From Selaginella moellendorffii (Eukaryota; Streptophyta; Lycopodiopsida; Selaginellales; Selaginellaceae), in NCBI RefSeq assembly GCF_000143415.4, contig NW_003314265.1, positions 324,405-388,404 of the forward strand: a stretch of DNA of 64,000 nt. The letters are read 5' to 3'. Both the position numbers and the translations under genes were made by a program. Under the pieces are notes generated by a model. That model made no database searches. It was not told the DNA's origin and saw only the letters and a program-made list of their open reading frames with translations. Every line of letters starts with the position of its first letter. Position 1 is the stretch's first letter. Below, in pieces: positions 49,629-60,046 of the stretch.

Positions 49629-51522
49629 GAAGAAGAAGAAGAAGAAGAAAGAATGGCTACCTGGTCGGGAAATTCGAGAGGTCGTTGCTTCCTGGAGAAT
49701 CGCTTGTTCCAGGTATCGACGACGACGCAGGCACAGGCATCACCCCAGATGTTAACGGACGTGCGAAACATCCCCAGCAGCCAGTCCACGGCAAAAAGGA
49801 CCGAAACGTCACCAATAAACTGGGGAAGATTCACAGCCTGGAGAAGAAAAGATCGAGAAAAAAAACCTTTGCATAGTCTTGCTTAAAGCTGGCTTGCCTG
49901 TAAAACTGTGATCATGGTCACCAGAGCGGAGCTGGGAATGGACGCGGAGCCAACAGCGGCGAGAGTGGCAGTGATGGCGATGACGAAGAGGCTGCTCACA
50001 GGGAGATGGATTCCATGAGCCTGGATGGAGGACGAAGAGAAAAAAGTGAGTGAGAGAGAGATGGAGGACGAAGAGAAAAAAGTGAGAGAGAGAGAGAGAG
50101 AGTGAGAGAGAGAAACCTGGCAGATAAAAATTGCTGAGACTGCCTCGTAGAGCGCGGCACCGTCGCGGTTAATGTTGGTTCCTAGAGGAATCACAAACTG
50201 GACGATGCTCTGGTCGCAGCCGTGTTCTCCGCCGCATTGCATTGTCACTGGCATTGTGGCGGCGCTGGAGGAAGTTCCCAGTCCCATGCACAGCGCTGGC
50301 AAAAATGATCTGGTAGATACGCAGCAAATCGCTTTAAACCGGCTTGTGATCTTCAAGAGCTCAAAGAACCGAGCTACTTACTTGAAAACTTTGAGGGGAT
50401 TTTGCCTCGACAGGAGGAAGACTGTGAGTGGCAGCACCAGCGTGGAATGGATGAAGAATCCGCCCAGCACCGTCGCCATGTAAAAGCCGAGAGATTTGAG
50501 AAGATGGACGGCGTTGCATGCCTTGAGAATGGTGCCTGCGATGAGCGACGCAACTCCAACGGGCGTGAACATGACCACTACAAAGATCTGATCGGGAGAA
50601 AAAAACAATGTAAGATTGTGATCAATCGAAGACACGAGAAAGTTACGATTTTTATCAAGATGGTGTTGCAGAGCTCGATGAGATGAACTAGAGGCTCGGC
50701 TCGCTCACCTGGAGGTACACAAAGGAGAGAGTTACGAGCTTTTTTCCTTGACAGGTTTAGAGATTTTCTCACCGAATGTATTGGTGGCGAAAGCGAAGAC
50801 AATGGCGAAAGTCATGACTCCCAAATAGTTTGGCTTCGCAGCGGCCGCGACGATGTTTGTAGGAAGCAAGTCGCGGCCAATCTCGAGCAGGGAATCCACA
50901 GTCCCAGCTGCTGCCTTTGGTGTGCTAGAAAAAAAAAATTTCAAGTAAACAGCATGAAAGTATCACTCTCACTCTGTGGGGGAAGTTCCATTGCGAGTGG
51001 CACACTTTGTGAAACCCGAGTCGTCAAATGGCTTGTCTCTCCCAGGCTTGATCACCGACACCATGACGATTCCCAAAACCACGGCAAGCATCATCGACAG
51101 TAGATAATACAGTAGAGACCACTTGGTGATACGGCCAACTCTACATTTTTGCCAAGAAAGAAATCGAGCTACATCACAGGAAAAATATCATACCCACTGG
51201 TTGTGTGTCTCAAGCTGAACACTCCAGACATCAATGCGAGCATAATCAATGGCAGAACCAGGGCCTGTAAAGCTCGGATGAAAAGCTCTCCAGGATACCC
51301 TTGAAAGCAAAAAGGAAAAGAGATCGAGCTTTTAGGACAAACGACGAGGAGATCTTTTCTCTTATGATACATACCCAGGAGCTCCACTGTTAGAGCAGAG
51401 GGATGCGAATTGTAAAGCCCAGCTCCCAGCGCGATTCCCACAAGCACTCCCAGCAGCGTCCACCACACCAGCATCTCCATCCGGAACGCCTTCTTCTTAA
51501 ACCGCGAGAAGAGCCCCGCCAT
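49574..51522 (-). CDS. SLC1-type dicarboxylate/amino acid:cation symporter
   Basis: Nine exons (51375-51522, 51194-51299, 50973-51140, 50773-50924, 50647-50708, 50382-50587, 50117-50309, 49898-50020, 49574-49837) keep one frame for 473 residues. The Ser-rich hairpin GLGTSSSAATMPVT, the helix NINRDGAALYEAVSAIFICQ, the second hairpin region (SASIPSSALVTM) and the end motif VDWLLGMFRTSVNIWGDA are the transport-site signatures of DAACS/EAAT (GltPh-like) carriers. They import glutamate, aspartate or C4-dicarboxylates with Na+ or H+. About eight membrane spans. The NMDGT motif reads NRDGA. The last intron is GC-AG. The C-terminal tail is written by a microsatellite. Family is certain; substrate is not. 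Confidence 0.92.
49591..49652. repeat. GA and GAA microsatellite inside symporter coding end
   Basis: A (GA)n tract at 49591-49625 continues into a GAA-type tract to about 49652. Read on the minus strand they encode Ser runs and Leu-Ser repeats at the C-terminus of the SLC1-type symporter. Confidence 0.85.
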
Positions 51523-52557
51523 GGCGGCCAACAAACAAACAAAGAATGGCGCTCTCTTCCCAGAAGTTTGGAGAAGTGTGGAGTTCGCTCCCTCCCTCGC
51601 AGAAGAGATTCTTGGCTGCCCTATGAGCTACTTAAGGAACTCCATAGCCAGACTTCCGTAGACGCATTTGGCGGGCTCGGATTTGGACCCGAGGTGACTG
51701 CAAATCTTTTCTTCGTTTGTGGTTTTTTTTTCTCTTTGCTTTCTGCCACTTTGTTCGGTCCCCAGAGGAGCTCTGACCTCCAGGCCTACTAAGACGAGCA
51801 CAGTGTTGCGAGCTCGACATGATACACAGCATCACGCAAACTTGATGGTTGAGTTCCTGAGGTTTGGAAATGCAATGTTGGCTTTTTGTATGGAAAAACA
51901 ATTCACTGCCTTTTGTCAATGTCGATTTGTAATGCAAACCATGGGAGCATATCACCGACCATGCGTGGTAATTAGCACAGTGGTAATCCGTAGGCGCATA
52001 TCTAGGTCTGATTTATATGGGAAAACTTTAAAGCTTAGAACACTGGTGAAAAGTGATCTTTACATTGACAAGAAACTTAAAATCTCTTGATACCTTGAGA
52101 AAGCTTTTAACATGGTTTGGGGTTTGCCATCCAAAACTACTTTGGCAGCTATTTGACCATTTAGAGCTGTCTTGACTCTCGAACCTTCAAAAAAAAGGGG
52201 AAAAGGGAAGAAAGATCCCCCAGAACCTACATAGTGCTTTCTCAACGCACACACCACTTCACGGCTTTGTTTAAAAATGCTTTAACAAAGATTTTGTTTT
52301 TGAGAAATTTTCCGTTAAGCAGGAATGGCTGTTAGCATACGAGTCCATGCAGGAGGCTCCCCTGGAGCATTTCCCAGAAGTTTGGCTCCGCTGAAACGTT
52401 TACTCCCCCTTAAAAACGTTCCTTCCCACCGTCATTGGTTAGGGCAGTCAAACATAGACACACGAGGAAGCCTTCGTTCGAAGAATTTTGCATGGAAAAG
52501 CCTTCTCGTTACTGGTACTTAAATCCCTGCATCCTTCGTTCCTTCTCGAGAGAAGCG
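51523..52557. other. divergent symporter/P450 promoter region
   Basis: About 1 kb without a recognisable gene or repeat. Short open stretches on both strands lack family features. Confidence 0.4.
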
Positions 52558-54442
52558 ATGGAGCTTTTACTGCTGTCCTGGAATGCTCTTTACCTCCTCG
52601 CGTTTCTACTCTCTTTCTGGCTGATCTACCGTAAGTTCTACAACTCCCAAGGATCATCCACGATCAAACTCCCGGCGGGAAGCCATGGCTGGCCTCTTGT
52701 CGGAGAATCTCTCTCTCTCTTCCAGGGATCCCCTCTAGACTTCCTCACCACTCGACGCAAGAGGTTCTCCCAAGTTGACTTTCGCTTAGATCTTGATTTA
52801 ATGAAGTTTGTGACCGATTTACAGATTTGGAGGAGTTTTCTCGAGTAACTTGCTTGGATCTCCCACCATTGTCACAACAACAGTAGAGGCAGCCAAGTTC
52901 TTCCTCAGCTGTGCTGACTGTGGTCCCTCAGGCTTGTTTGGCCGATTGTTTGGGCCGGACTCTATAAGCCAAGCCGTCGGGAGTGACCATGCGCTCTACC
53001 GGAGAATCATGTTGGGGATGATGGTTCCAGAGGTGCTCAAACACCATGTCGAGAAGATCGATAACTTGGCTCAGGAGATTCTAGAGTCGTGGGGATCGAA
53101 GAAGACGGTATCGGTTATGGAAGAAACTGTCAAGGTCTGATCACATCGTACGCCAGGTTGATCGCTTGATCTGATTATAAACATTTGACTTGCCAGTTTA
53201 GCTATTGTACGGTGATTGGATTCGTGTGCCAGAAACTGCTGCCCACCACTCCGGAGACGATCGATCTCATGCGAGACGTCCAGGCCATAGAGACGGGGCT
53301 GCTCCAGTTTCCAATCGACATACCCTTCTCACCTTATCACAAAGCATTGCAGGTTTGTGGCTGATAAATATAATCTTTCTAGTTCTGGATCTATTGTGAT
53401 TCGATCAGGCCAGGGCAAGGCTCCACACATTCTTGGATGGGCTCATCAACGAGAGGAGGGCACAAGTAGCTGCCAAGGACGAGACACACAAAGATGCATT
53501 GGGCGAGTTTGTCACGCACAAAGATGACAAGGTTGGAACCCTCTCCAATCAACAGGTGGAAGACAATCTCATGGCACTGTTGTTTGGAGGCCACCACACT
53601 ACAGCTCTGGCTCTCCTGTGGCTGATCAAATACTTACATGAGAATCCACAAGCTTTCAAGGAAGTGGAGGTATTATTATTATTATTATTATTATTAAACT
53701 GTTGTTTTGAATTTATCTTGATTTCCAGGAAGAGCAAAGACAAATCGTTCTTGAGAAAGGCTCCACAAAGTATAAATTAACATGGGAAGACACAAAGATG
53801 ATGCCAGCCACTCTAAGGGTTAGACGGAGTTCCACTTATTTTTATATTGAATTTAATTGGAGTGTTTTTGCAGGCTGTCCACGAGACTCTGAGGCTTTCT
53901 AATGTTGTGGGGCTGGTGACACGTAAAATCACCAAGGACATCAGCTACAATGGTTTGATTACATGTGATTGAAGCTAATTCCAATCGTTCTCTTGGTGTT
54001 ATACAGGTTATATTTTGCCCAAAGATTGGATGGTTCATGTCCATATGTCAGCAATCCACTTAGATGAGAGCATTTATCGCAATGCAACAAGATTTGATTC
54101 ATCCAGATTTAAAGTATGGCATTTGTCATGTTTATACTTACCAAAACCTTTTTATATCTTCCATCAGGTCCCAGCTAAAACTGGCACATTTATTCCATTT
54201 GGCTCTGGACAAAGAACATGCCCAGGAAGTGCACTAGCTAAGTTAGAGCTATGCGTTTTCATACACAGGCTTATCACAAAATACAGGTACTTCCTTTTCC
54301 TCCATTTTCTTGCCATTTATACTCAAACATTATTGTAAAACACTGTAGATGGGAGCCAGTGAATCCAAATAGTAAAACAAGCTACTGGCCAATGCCCACA
54401 GTGAATGATGGATACCTCATAGAAGTTATGTCCATCCAGTAA
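52558..54442 (+). CDS. cytochrome P450, CYP85 clan
   Basis: Nine exons (52558-52763, 52825-53134, 53197-53352, 53409-53669, 53729-53818, 53874-53952, 54007-54113, 54168-54286, 54349-54442) join in frame to 473 residues. An N-terminal ER anchor (LLLLSWNALYLLAFLLSFWL) precedes the Pro hinge LPAGSHGWPLVGES. The I-helix motif is FGGHHTT, the K-helix ExxR is in HETLRLS, the PERF-like motif is FDSSRF and the heme loop is PFGSGQRTCPG with the Cys ligand. Sequence style (GWPLVGES, LGMMVPEVLKHHV) points to the CYP85 clan (CYP716, CYP707, CYP88 and relatives), which oxidises terpenoids, steroids or hormones. The subfamily is undecided. Intron 4 holds an ATT microsatellite (53671-53696). Confidence 0.9.
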
Positions 54443-54487
54443 AGAAACAAGGAGAAAATAAAAGCCCCTGGATTGCCTTTGCTGATA

Positions 54488-54505
54488 TTTAGGGTTAGGT
54501 TTAGG
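54488..54505 (+). promoter_or_regulatory. tandem telo-boxes before the CCCH gene
   Basis: TTAGGGTTAGGTTTAGGG lies 25-42 bases upstream of the ATG, only 46 bases after the P450 stop, so the CCCH promoter is extremely compact or overlaps the P450 3' end. Confidence 0.4.
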
Positions 54506-54529
54506 GCTTGTTTTGCCCAGATCTGGCGT

Positions 54530-56233
54530 GATGGAGGACAAGAAGAACACGGACTGCGTTTACTTCCTCGCATCGCCGCTCACATGCAAGAAGGTGAGAA
54601 ATGTGGAATTCTCCCGCAAGATCGCATGCCGGGGCACGAACATTCACCAAAAAATGTGTTTTTCGTCTTTCTCTCCGCGCCACAGGGAATGCAATGCGAG
54701 TTTAGGCACAGCGAGGTCGCGAGATTAAATCCCCGCGACTGTTGGTACTGGCTCTCTGGGAACTGCCTCAATCCAGACTGCCCGTTTCGTCATCCCGTGA
54801 GGCTTCTTCCTTCTCCTCTTAGGATTTTTCATAGTCTTTCTTTGATAGAGAGTCTTTTTCTTTCTTTGAGGATAATGGTATTTGATTTCTCGCAGCCGCT
54901 GGACGTGTCCGAGGAGGAGAATCCCAGCTCCAATTCTCGAGTCCCCTGTTACTTCTACTCTCAAGGATACTGCGCAAAAGGAGACCAGTGTCCGTTCATG
55001 CACGGCTTTGCTCGTCGCTCCCAACAGGTCCAAACTTTGGCCCAGCAGCAGCAAACTCCATCCCAGCCTCAAGTTCCTGCTGCCTCTACCGTCACGCAAA
55101 ACGGGGGCTCCAAGTTCTCGTCGGCAACGTTCGGCCAGAGAAGCGGCCCGGCCGAGCCTCCACACCAAGTCAAGCTTGAAACTCCGGAAGAACACGAGCA
55201 GCAGCACCAGGTGGAGAGCAGCAGCTCGCCGACACAGGACGACGAGCAGCAGGAGAAATCCGACAGTGGCGACGGAAAGTCCGAAGAACTCTACAGGCTG
55301 CACCACCACGAGTGGCCGATGAGAGGCAGCTCCCCCGACTTCGACGACGTAGATCCCGGAGCCCAGCAGGATTTCTACTCGGACGATGGAGATAACTACG
55401 ACACCGTCCTCGATCCAGTAAATGGCTCCTCCTCGCAGCTGCTTGATCAAATCCAAAGCCAGCAACACCGTCTCCTCGACTCTGCTTCGTACGACTTTGG
55501 AGGCTGCCGCTACGAGCGAGGAGCTTTCCAAAACGGCCCCAGCGCTGGCACACGGAACAGCTTCAACGAGTACAAGCCTTACGATCCACCGTACCAGCCA
55601 TCGCTCCCTTACGACTGCATGATCAGCTCGCGGCAGCCTCTCGTCCAGGAGCAGCGGATTGATCCCGACTTGGAAGCTCTTCTCATGGCCAGGAACTTGG
55701 AGGGACTAAACCGAGGGAGGCTCGAGGACCGGCTGGTGTTTCCGAGAGGGAACCACAGGAGCCTCTTTGCCGCAAACCGCTTAAAGCTTCTCAGCGACAA
55801 CAGTAGTGCTCACAACAGGCTAGTTTACGACGAAACCAATCCTGCTCTTCACCATCGACTGGAAAGCTGGAGGGTGGCGAATGGTGGCAGTCGCAGCGTC
55901 CATAGCAGGCTCGGAAGGCCCAGCGTGAAGACCCGGCTCAAGTATGCTGCTAACCAGAGACTCCACCAGCACCAGTTTCATAACTTCCAGCACCACCACC
56001 AACAGCAGCAACAGCGTCACCACGGCCGGAACTCGAGATACTTGGGAGTGATGCAGCAGCAGCACTGGCGACACAACAAAGTCGCCAAGAAGCCCAAGCT
56101 CGCCGCCGCCGCTGCCGGTGCTGCTCCCAGCAGCACCTCTGCCAGGAACAGCGTCACTTTGAGAGAGTCTCAATTTGACGGGCCAAAGAGCCTGGCGGAG
56201 CTGAAAGCTGCGAAGGACGCTGCTGGAACTTGA
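54530..56233 (+). CDS. CCCH zinc-finger protein
   Basis: Three exons (54530-54592, 54686-54796, 54896-56233) give 503 residues. Three fingers lie in the first 90 or so residues: CVYFLASPLTCKKGMQCEFRH, split by intron 1; CWYWLSGNCLNPDCPFRHP; and CYFYSQGYCAKGDQCPFMHG after intron 2. They are followed by a long Gln/His/Ser-rich low-complexity region and a C-terminal AAAAGAAPS and KSLAELKAAKDAAGT tail. The arrangement resembles Arabidopsis CCCH proteins such as C3H17 and its relatives, RNA-binding proteins shuttling between nucleus and cytoplasm. Tail-to-tail with GPI8, with only 33 bases between the stops. Confidence 0.88.
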   Translation, partial: DGGQEEHGLRLLPRIAAHMQEGEKCGILPQDRMPGHEHSPKNVFFVFLSAPQGMQCEFRHSEVARLNPRDCWYWLSGNCLNPDCPFRHPVRLLPSPLRIFHSLSLIESLFLSLRIMVFDFSQPLDVSEEENPSSNSRVPCYFYSQGYCAKGDQCPFMHGFARRSQQVQTLAQQQQTPSQPQVPAASTVTQNGGSKFSSATFGQRSGPAEPPHQVKLETPEEHEQQHQVESSSSPTQDDEQQEKSDSGDGKSEELYRLHHHEWPMRGSSPDFDDVDPGAQQDFYSDDGDNYDTVLDPVNGSSSQLLDQIQSQQHRLLDSASYDFGGCRYERGAFQNGPSAGTRNSFNEYKPYDPPYQPSLPYDCMISSRQPLVQEQRIDPDLEALLMARNLEGLNRGRLEDRLVFPRGNHRSLFAANRLKLLSDNSSAHNRLVYDETNPALHHRLESWRVANGGSRSVHSRLGRPSVKTRLKYAANQRLHQHQFHNFQHHHQQQQQRHHGRNSRYLGVMQQQHWRHNKVAKKPKLAAAAAGAAPSSTSARNSVTLRESQFDGPKSLAELKAAKDAAGT

Positions 56234-56266
56234 GGACACGAAACGAAAAGCTTCTCTTTGGGACGC

Positions 56267-57379
56267 TCAGTCTGTCCTTAGAGCTTTGTGCCACAAGACG
56301 GTGGTGACTCCAATCAGCAAGCAACTCACCCCGAGCACCCAATCTCCCTCGTCTCCAGCACCGACCTCGAGCTCACTAGCAGCAGCAGCTTCTCTTTCCT
56401 CTCGTCGAGGCTTGGCTTCTCCTTCGCTGCGGCGTCGATCACTTCGTCGAGTAGGATCGCCAGTGAAGCCACTGTATCCCGACGGGGTGTGCTTGACGTC
56501 CATGACGGATCCAAAGAACTCGGTCACGCGGACCTCGTCCAGCTTCCTCCGGAACAAGTCGTCCCTGAAGCTGGCGTTGGACATGAGCAGCCGGGGATCG
56601 TAGACCCGGAACAAGCTCTCGAGGGTGGCGGCGCTGTCGGTCCTCACGCCCTCGAGAAACTGGAGCGTGTAGTACGTGAAGCGATCGATCACCGAGACGC
56701 CAACGTCCATGTCGAGGTGGTGGGAGTAGGAGTTCTCCCCCTTGTTGCTGCTGCTCGCGGCCAGCACTCCAGGCGAGTAGACTTGCGAGTAGAGCGTCGA
56801 GGCCTGGCAAGTGTCCACCATGAACAAGATCTCCCTGTATCGCCCCTTTTGATGCATCTGCTGGATCGCGTCGGCCAGGTCGTGGCTCTGGATCTCCTCC
56901 GCGTCCTGGAACTTGATGAACTGGTCGCCACCATGGCCGGTCATGTAGAGCAAGACGTTGCTGGACTCGTCGCTGAGGAGGCGCTTGGATCGCGGGACTG
57001 CCGGATCGTGGCGGCCGGTGAGGACGCGCAGGAAATTGTCCACGGTGACCTCGTAGCCGCGGTAATCCACCTCCACATTCTCGCCGTAGAGGTTGAGCTT
57101 GTGATCCTCGTTGTTGAAGACCTGGGCCGGGCGGGAATTCCTGGCGTTGCACGCCATGTCGTCGGCGAGCATGAGGAGGATGTGATCGTCCGGGATGCCC
57201 AGGCGCTTGACGGTGTGGTAGATCGAGAGGGTGTTGGCCATATGCCTGTAGTTGAACCAGTAGCGCGAGGTACATACCAGCACCGCCCAATTGCTCGTGT
57301 GCGCCGGCGCTGCCATGGCGCTCGGCGCGATCGACGAAATCAGCAGTAGCAGTGGCAGCAGCAGCAGCAGTGGCGCCAT
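56267..57379 (-). CDS. GPI8: GPI-anchor transamidase subunit GPI8/PIG-K
   Basis: Single exon of 370 residues, unusual beside intron-rich neighbours. A signal peptide ([21 protein letters not shown]) leads into the C13 cysteine-protease domain [20 protein letters not shown]. The catalytic dyad is His149 in YMTGHGGD and Cys191 in [11 protein letters not shown]-terminal hydrophobic segment ([16 protein letters not shown]) anchors it in the ER membrane, where the complex cuts the GPI signal and attaches the GPI anchor. All core motifs and the full length are present, so it looks functional. Telo-box AAACCCTAA at 57400-57408, 21 bases before the ATG. Confidence 0.95.
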   Translation of the reverse strand: MAPLLLLLPLLLLISSIAPSAMAAPAHTSNWAVLVCTSRYWFNYRHMANTLSIYHTVKRLGIPDDHILLMLADDMACNARNSRPAQVFNNEDHKLNLYGENVEVDYRGYEVTVDNFLRVLTGRHDPAVPRSKRLLSDESSNVLLYMTGHGGDQFIKFQDAEEIQSHDLADAIQQMHQKGRYREILFMVDTCQASTLYSQVYSPGVLAASSSNKGENSYSHHLDMDVGVSVIDRFTYYTLQFLEGVRTDSAATLESLFRVYDPRLLMSNASFRDDLFRRKLDEVRVTEFFGSVMDVKHTPSGYSGFTGDPTRRSDRRRSEGEAKPRREEREAAAASELEVGAGDEGDWVLGVSCLLIGVTTVLWHKALRTD

Positions 57380-57591
57380 GGCGCTCCTTTCCCCCCCAAA
57401 AACCCTAAAAATGTGCGTGCGATCCTAGCCGTAGGATTTTCGCGGTAAAATTGCTATTAAATACCACCATGGATTGCAAAGACTTTCTTATGATCAAAGT
57501 TGCGACTATGGTACAAACATTCCAGCGAGAGCTTTTCTTCCACCACGATCATCCTCCCGGACGAAAAAAAAGAGATTCTTCGTGGTGGCTC

Positions 57592-59204
57592 CTAAACTCC
57601 CAGGTACTGGAAAATGGAAGGAGCGAGCTCGGCGACTGACCATCCAAGAGCAGCGTATTGCAAAAGCCGGATGCCCGTGTCCACGTCCAAGTGATCTTCA
57701 TCGATCACAGGCAGCAGCCTTAGCCACAAATTTCTCGTCTCTTCGTCGCGGGGAGAGCTCTTCTTGTCGCTGTTCTTCGCCTTTTCTTGCAGCGGCGGGA
57801 CGTAGGAAGAGGAATAGATGGGGACGAAGAAGGCTCGGCATACCCACGGAAGTAGCTGCTTTGCGAGCTCCTTGGACAGCTCCTTGACAGCTAGAACGAC
57901 TGGAAATCCAATCGCGAGTCTGAGGATTAAGTTGAGCGTGTCCTGGAGTGTTGAGATTGAGAGGGCCGTCGTTTGGCCATACGAGTAGAATCTGTGTGAT
58001 CCATATACCTGAGAATGATCGATGAGAATGGAGGATAGAACAGAAGGAGAGCTTACCACTCCCAGTACGACGCCGTTGAAAGCAGTGTGAAACTCAAAGC
58101 TTGGTGTCTTGTATTCTGGCCTTGGATACGCGAAGAGAACGAGAAATGACATGCTTGTCCAGAACGGAAGAACTGCAAAAAGAATGTCTTTTGTTCGTCG
58201 TATCATCTAACTGGATTTTGGCAGCATACCGTTTTCACCCTCCGTGACAAATTGGTCGATATGATCGTCAACGCAGCACCAAAACATCAATAGGCACAAG
58301 CCAATGGGAATCCCCGCATAGACATCGATGGGCGTGTGCATGCCCAAGTAAAGTCTCCCTGGAAAAAGCAAGGAACACGTTACAGCAAAGACAACTTGGC
58401 CGTTCTTACCGTAAGCAACAAGAACAATCACGAGGCAGATGATTCCCAACACAAGCCACCACACGCGAGAATCGCTTGGAAACTGCTGGTGGTTCATGAA
58501 GTAATTAAAGAGATACCTGGAGAAAGACAAACAACGAACAAAGTAAGACAATGGAATGGATCACCTCAGCACGCGAATACCGAAGCTTACAGTGATAAAC
58601 AGATTGTGTTGATAGTGTGAGAAGAGGGGAGTCCAAACTCCATGGCGGACTCCTCCTCGCATTTAATGGCAGTGAGACGCCTGACCGGAGGAGATGCTGG
58701 CCGGGGGGCCGAGACAACGTCCTTGACACAATTCCCAACGTAGATGCAAACAGCCATAAGGATCGTCATTTGCCTCGCAAGCCTCGTCTGGCCACACTGG
58801 AAGAATGAAGAACAAAGAACAAAGAAAGAAAAAATTCAAACCCGGAGGCTACTACTTAGAACAAACGCGAAACTATTTACCCAGAAGAGAAGCGGGAGAA
58901 ACGCAGTGTAGAACTCCACCGATACCACCGAGGATGCGACGGCAAACACGACATCCCAGAATGGATTCTTGGAACGCTGCAAGAAATCTTCGCGGATCAA
59001 TCGATCCAGCTCCGGATTCATGACGAAGAAGCGTACCTGGATGTGAAGGATCGTCTCAGTCCCCTTGAGAACCCGCTGCGTCACCAGCGGCTGGAGAATA
59101 GATCGGGCGCGCAGGGTGAGATTGGTGAAGCTGGAGAATCGCAGCCAAGAGAGGATCGTGACGAGCGTAATCACTTGCCAGACGGGGACGCCGACAGCCT
59201 CCAT
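57592..59204 (-). CDS. LPPD: lipid phosphate phosphatase delta / sphingoid-1-phosphate phosphatase
   Basis: About seven exons, ATG at 59204 and stop at 57592. The PAP2 phosphatase signature is complete: KDVVSAPRPASPP (KxxxxxxRP) near 58690, FGLPSSHT (PSGH-like) near 58630, and RLYLGMHTPIDVYAG (SRxxxxxHxxxD) near 58330-58375. Several hydrophobic helices lie around them (VPVWQVITLVTILSWL, LGIICLVIVLVAYG). The match is to plant LPP-delta (At3g58490), an ER enzyme that removes phosphate from long-chain-base 1-phosphates and affects ABA stomatal responses. Exon borders in the middle were not all fixed. Confidence 0.9.
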
Positions 59205-59386
59205 CAATCAGAGATTTCCCCACAGCTCCAAGGAGAGAGACGAGCTCGCATTCTCCCGAAGCGTCCAGCGCTCTTTCCCGGAATCGCCCGGCTCAAGAAC
59301 CCTAAGTCAAGAACGCGTGGCCAAGGGATATTCCTGGGATCAATCAGAGCCCTAGAAAAGGCAATTTGCGCTTCGATTCTTTGGCG

Positions 59387-59869
59387 ATGGCGACCGAGAC
59401 GGTGTGTGCGATCACCAGCGTGGAGTTGTGGCAGGCCAAGTTCAAGGAGGCGGAAGAGGGCAAGAAGCTGGTGAGTGGAAATCGGGCGCCATTGCTAGGG
59501 TTTAATCGTTTGATCGATCGATTTCTCCCCTTTCCTTTTGCAGTTAGTGGTGGATTTCACTGCGACGTGGTGCGGCCCTTGCAAGGCCATAGCTCCGATC
59601 TTCCTGGAGTACTCCAAGACGTTCACGGATGCGATCTTCGTCAAGGTGGATGTGGATCAAATGCCTGTGAGTTTAAAAATTACTTTTTTGTGTGTTCTTG
59701 ACTCGATCCTTGCTCTTTCCAGGCGATCACTACCGAGTGGAAGGTCGAGGCGATGCCTACTTTCCTCTTGATCAAGGAAGGCAAAGTGGTGGACAAGATC
59801 GTTGGAGCGGACAAGGACCAGTTGAAAAAGAAGCTCCAGCTCCACACTGGAGCTGGAGTGCACGCCTAG
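59387..59869 (+). CDS. thioredoxin h
   Basis: Three exons (59387-59470, 59544-59666, 59723-59869) give 117 residues, the usual thioredoxin h length. The redox centre is [14 protein letters not shown], with the cis-Pro in [14 protein letters not shown] and the buried Asp in VVDFTA. No transit peptide, so cytosolic. It reduces target disulfides using NADPH-thioredoxin reductase. Divergent with LPP-delta across about 180 bases, which include AACCCTAAG near 59300. Confidence 0.95.
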
Positions 59870-60046
59870 GCTAGTCAAGAAAAGAATGGGACGATTTCCA
59901 TACTACTAAGAAGTAAGCATTCGTGCTTTTAAGTTTATAGAAGAAGAAAACCTTTGTCGTTGAATTGGTTTGTATCTCATAGCTTGGCTGATAAACGAGA
60001 GCTCTGGTCCTATTCAATAGCTATAGCGATGGTGTTTCCAAAAACT

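Noticed and set aside
54473-54900. Reading the CCCH gene as one unspliced frame from 54473
   Set aside because: The frame happens to stay open through both introns, but splicing at 54592/54686 and 54796/54896 restores the first zinc finger and removes hydrophobic non-family sequence.
56288-57349. Long open frame antisense to GPI8
   Set aside because: It mirrors the GC-rich coding strand and has no recognisable domain; GPI8 on the other strand is complete.
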